NCBI GenBank assembly: GCA_036541255.1 | Contig: JAZHDD010000067.1 | Location: 1-64,000 of the forward strand | Direction of reading: 5' to 3' | DNA from: Paucidesulfovibrio sp036541255 | GTDB lineage: Bacteria > Desulfobacterota > Desulfovibrionia > Desulfovibrionales > Desulfovibrionaceae | Length of the DNA: 64,000 bases | Part shown: positions 63,014-64,000 of the stretch, one piece after another | Numbering within the stretch: position 1 is the first letter of the stretch | How the letters are laid out: the number at the start of each line of letters is the position of its first letter | The notes under the pieces: model-generated | Told to the model about the DNA's origin: nothing | Seen by the model: only the letters and a program-made list of their open reading frames with translations | The model's database searches: none | Program-made: the position numbers and the translations under genes

Positions 63014-64000
63014 TCATTCCCGACCATACAACAAACATTTTTTCTTCAACTCTTTTAACAGGCTGTTCAGATCCTTGTCATCATCCCGCAACTGTTCAAT
63101 TTTTTTTACAGAATACAGCACCGTTGAGTGGTCCTTGCCGCCGAAGGTGCGGCCCAGGGCCGGATAGGAAACCGGAAGCAGGGTCTTGCAGAGATACATG
63201 GCGATCTGCCTGGCCTGCGCAATATGGGCGTGCCGTTTGCTGCCCCTGATTTCCTTTGCGCTGACGCTGAAATGTTCCGCAACCAGGGAGATGACGTTTT
63301 CCGCCTGAAGGGCGTCCGCGGTTTTCTCTTCCGTGTTGTTCAGAATCAGCTCGAAATCCCGTTTGGAAATATCCTTTTTGACCAACTCGCGGAAGGCCAC
63401 GAGCTTGGTAAGAATGCCTTGAAGATAGCGAAAATCCGTGAAGCGCTGCGCCAGGGAGAGAATCTGTTCTTTGGAAAGAGGCAGTTTCTTGGTGCGGGAC
63501 TGTTCGCGAATAAAGTCGATGCGCACTTCCAGGTCGGGCTGCTTGAGCGTGACCATGAGGCCCCATTCCAGGCGGGAAAGCAGCACCGGGTCCAAAAAGT
63601 CGCAGGCGGTCACCTTGCCCTGGCAGCAGAAGACCATTTGTTTTTTGCGGTCAAAGAAATGATTGAAAATAATGATCATTTCCTGCTGCATGCCATCGTA
63701 TTTCTGGATTTGGTGGAAGTCATCCACAAAAAGAAAATCGTGCGAAAAAATATGGTTGCGCGCCCGGAAAACATCCCCGGAAAATGTCGAGCTGTAAAGG
63801 TTTTTCAACTCGTCCATGGACAGCAGCAGCATGGAGGCAGGGTCGGTCTTTTTGCTGATCTCGTTGGCTATGGCCCGCAGCAGATGGGATTTTCCCGAGC
63901 CGTTGTTGCCGCAGATTATGAAGGGGTTGAAGAGCGAGCCCACCTGCTTGGTCACTTCCTTGGCCGAGGCCATGGGAAAGTAGTTTTTCTTGTTGACCAG
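63014..64000 (-). CDS. dnaA: Chromosomal replication initiator DnaA (C-terminal part, runs off the window)
   Basis: 329 residues are visible; the N-terminus lies beyond the right edge. The AAA+ domain has Walker A CGNNGSGKSHL, Walker B FLFVDDFHQIQ and the arginine finger region VLLSRLEWG. Domain IV carries the DnaA-box reading motif: SKRHAHIAQARQIAMYLCKT, then YPALGRTFGGKDHSTVLYSV. The Walker B tail is FHQIQ where most DnaA have IQFL, a divergent form. It is 136 bases upstream of dnaN. No DnaA-box cluster is seen here, so oriC probably lies beyond the window. Confidence 0.93.
   Translation of the reverse strand: MVNKKNYFPMASAKEVTKQVGSLFNPFIICGNNGSGKSHLLRAIANEISKKTDPASMLLLSMDELKNLYSSTFSGDVFRARNHIFSHDFLFVDDFHQIQKYDGMQQEMIIIFNHFFDRKKQMVFCCQGKVTACDFLDPVLLSRLEWGLMVTLKQPDLEVRIDFIREQSRTKKLPLSKEQILSLAQRFTDFRYLQGILTKLVAFRELVKKDISKRDFELILNNTEEKTADALQAENVISLVAEHFSVSAKEIRGSKRHAHIAQARQIAMYLCKTLLPVSYPALGRTFGGKDHSTVLYSVKKIEQLRDDDKDLNSLLKELKKKCLLYGRE

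Overview
The window looks like a chromosomal, origin-proximal segment of a sulfate-reducing deltaproteobacterium of the Desulfovibrionaceae (Desulfovibrio or Pseudodesulfovibrio type). This is inferred from gene content: dnaA-dnaN-gyrB-gyrA without recF, a short alpha-type glutamine synthetase, a four-subunit 2-oxoacid:ferredoxin oxidoreductase, a DUF116 gene inside def-fmt-rsmB, paired cupin regulator and acyl-CoA ligase genes, and a MotA/MotB/FliLNOPQ cluster. Most of the sequence is moderately GC-rich housekeeping DNA. No tRNA, rRNA, CRISPR array or complete transposon was found.

Layout. 1-2.6 kb: a partial gene, a GT39-type membrane glycosyltransferase, and a small excisionase-like HTH protein preceded by about eight GAC repeats at about 10-bp spacing. 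2.6-5.2 kb: a long-type phosphofructokinase and a heptose-7-phosphate kinase. 5.3-7.7 kb: parB and parA, separated by an oppositely oriented zinc-ribbon gene, with two parS sites beside parA. 7.8-12.2 kb: sugar epimerase, coaBC with an overlapping unknown gene, a lipoprotein and a MerR-like regulator. 12.2-19.4 kb: queA, the oxidoreductase operon, aroE, an MltD-type lysozyme-like lipoprotein and an rlmB-type rRNA methyltransferase. 19.5-29.1 kb: one long minus-strand run topA, era, yggS, motA, two motB-like genes, fliL, fliN, fliO, fliP, fliQ.

29.4-40.3 kb: a Cys-rich HesB/IscA-like protein, two tandem XRE-cupin regulator plus acyl-CoA ligase cassettes, a TPR protein, and the operon def-fmt-DUF116-rsmB. 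This block lies between two inverted copies of a palindromic repeat, each followed by an Rhs remnant. 40.3-47.6 kb: hisS-aspS, a methyltransferase and a large M16C peptidase. 47.6-54.3 kb is the accessory locus: a MerR-like gene and a radical SAM gene broken by about 4.2 kb of foreign, AT-rich DNA carrying a six-PAS hybrid histidine kinase. The first 204 bp after the radical SAM start codon are present on both sides of the insert. The distal copy is fused in frame to the first 49 residues of a class I methyltransferase. 54.5-64 kb: glnA, then a TPR lipoprotein, gyrA, gyrB, dnaN and the C-terminal part of dnaA on the minus strand.

How it works together: the replication, topology and segregation genes (dnaA, dnaN, gyrA, gyrB, topA, parABS), the translation genes (def, fmt, rsmB, hisS, aspS, queA, rlmB, era) and the flagellar stator/export genes form the conserved frame. 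The most unusual features are the duplication-flanked kinase insertion with its chimeric radical SAM gene, the phased operator-like array, the inverted Rhs/palindrome pair and the doubled ligase cassettes.
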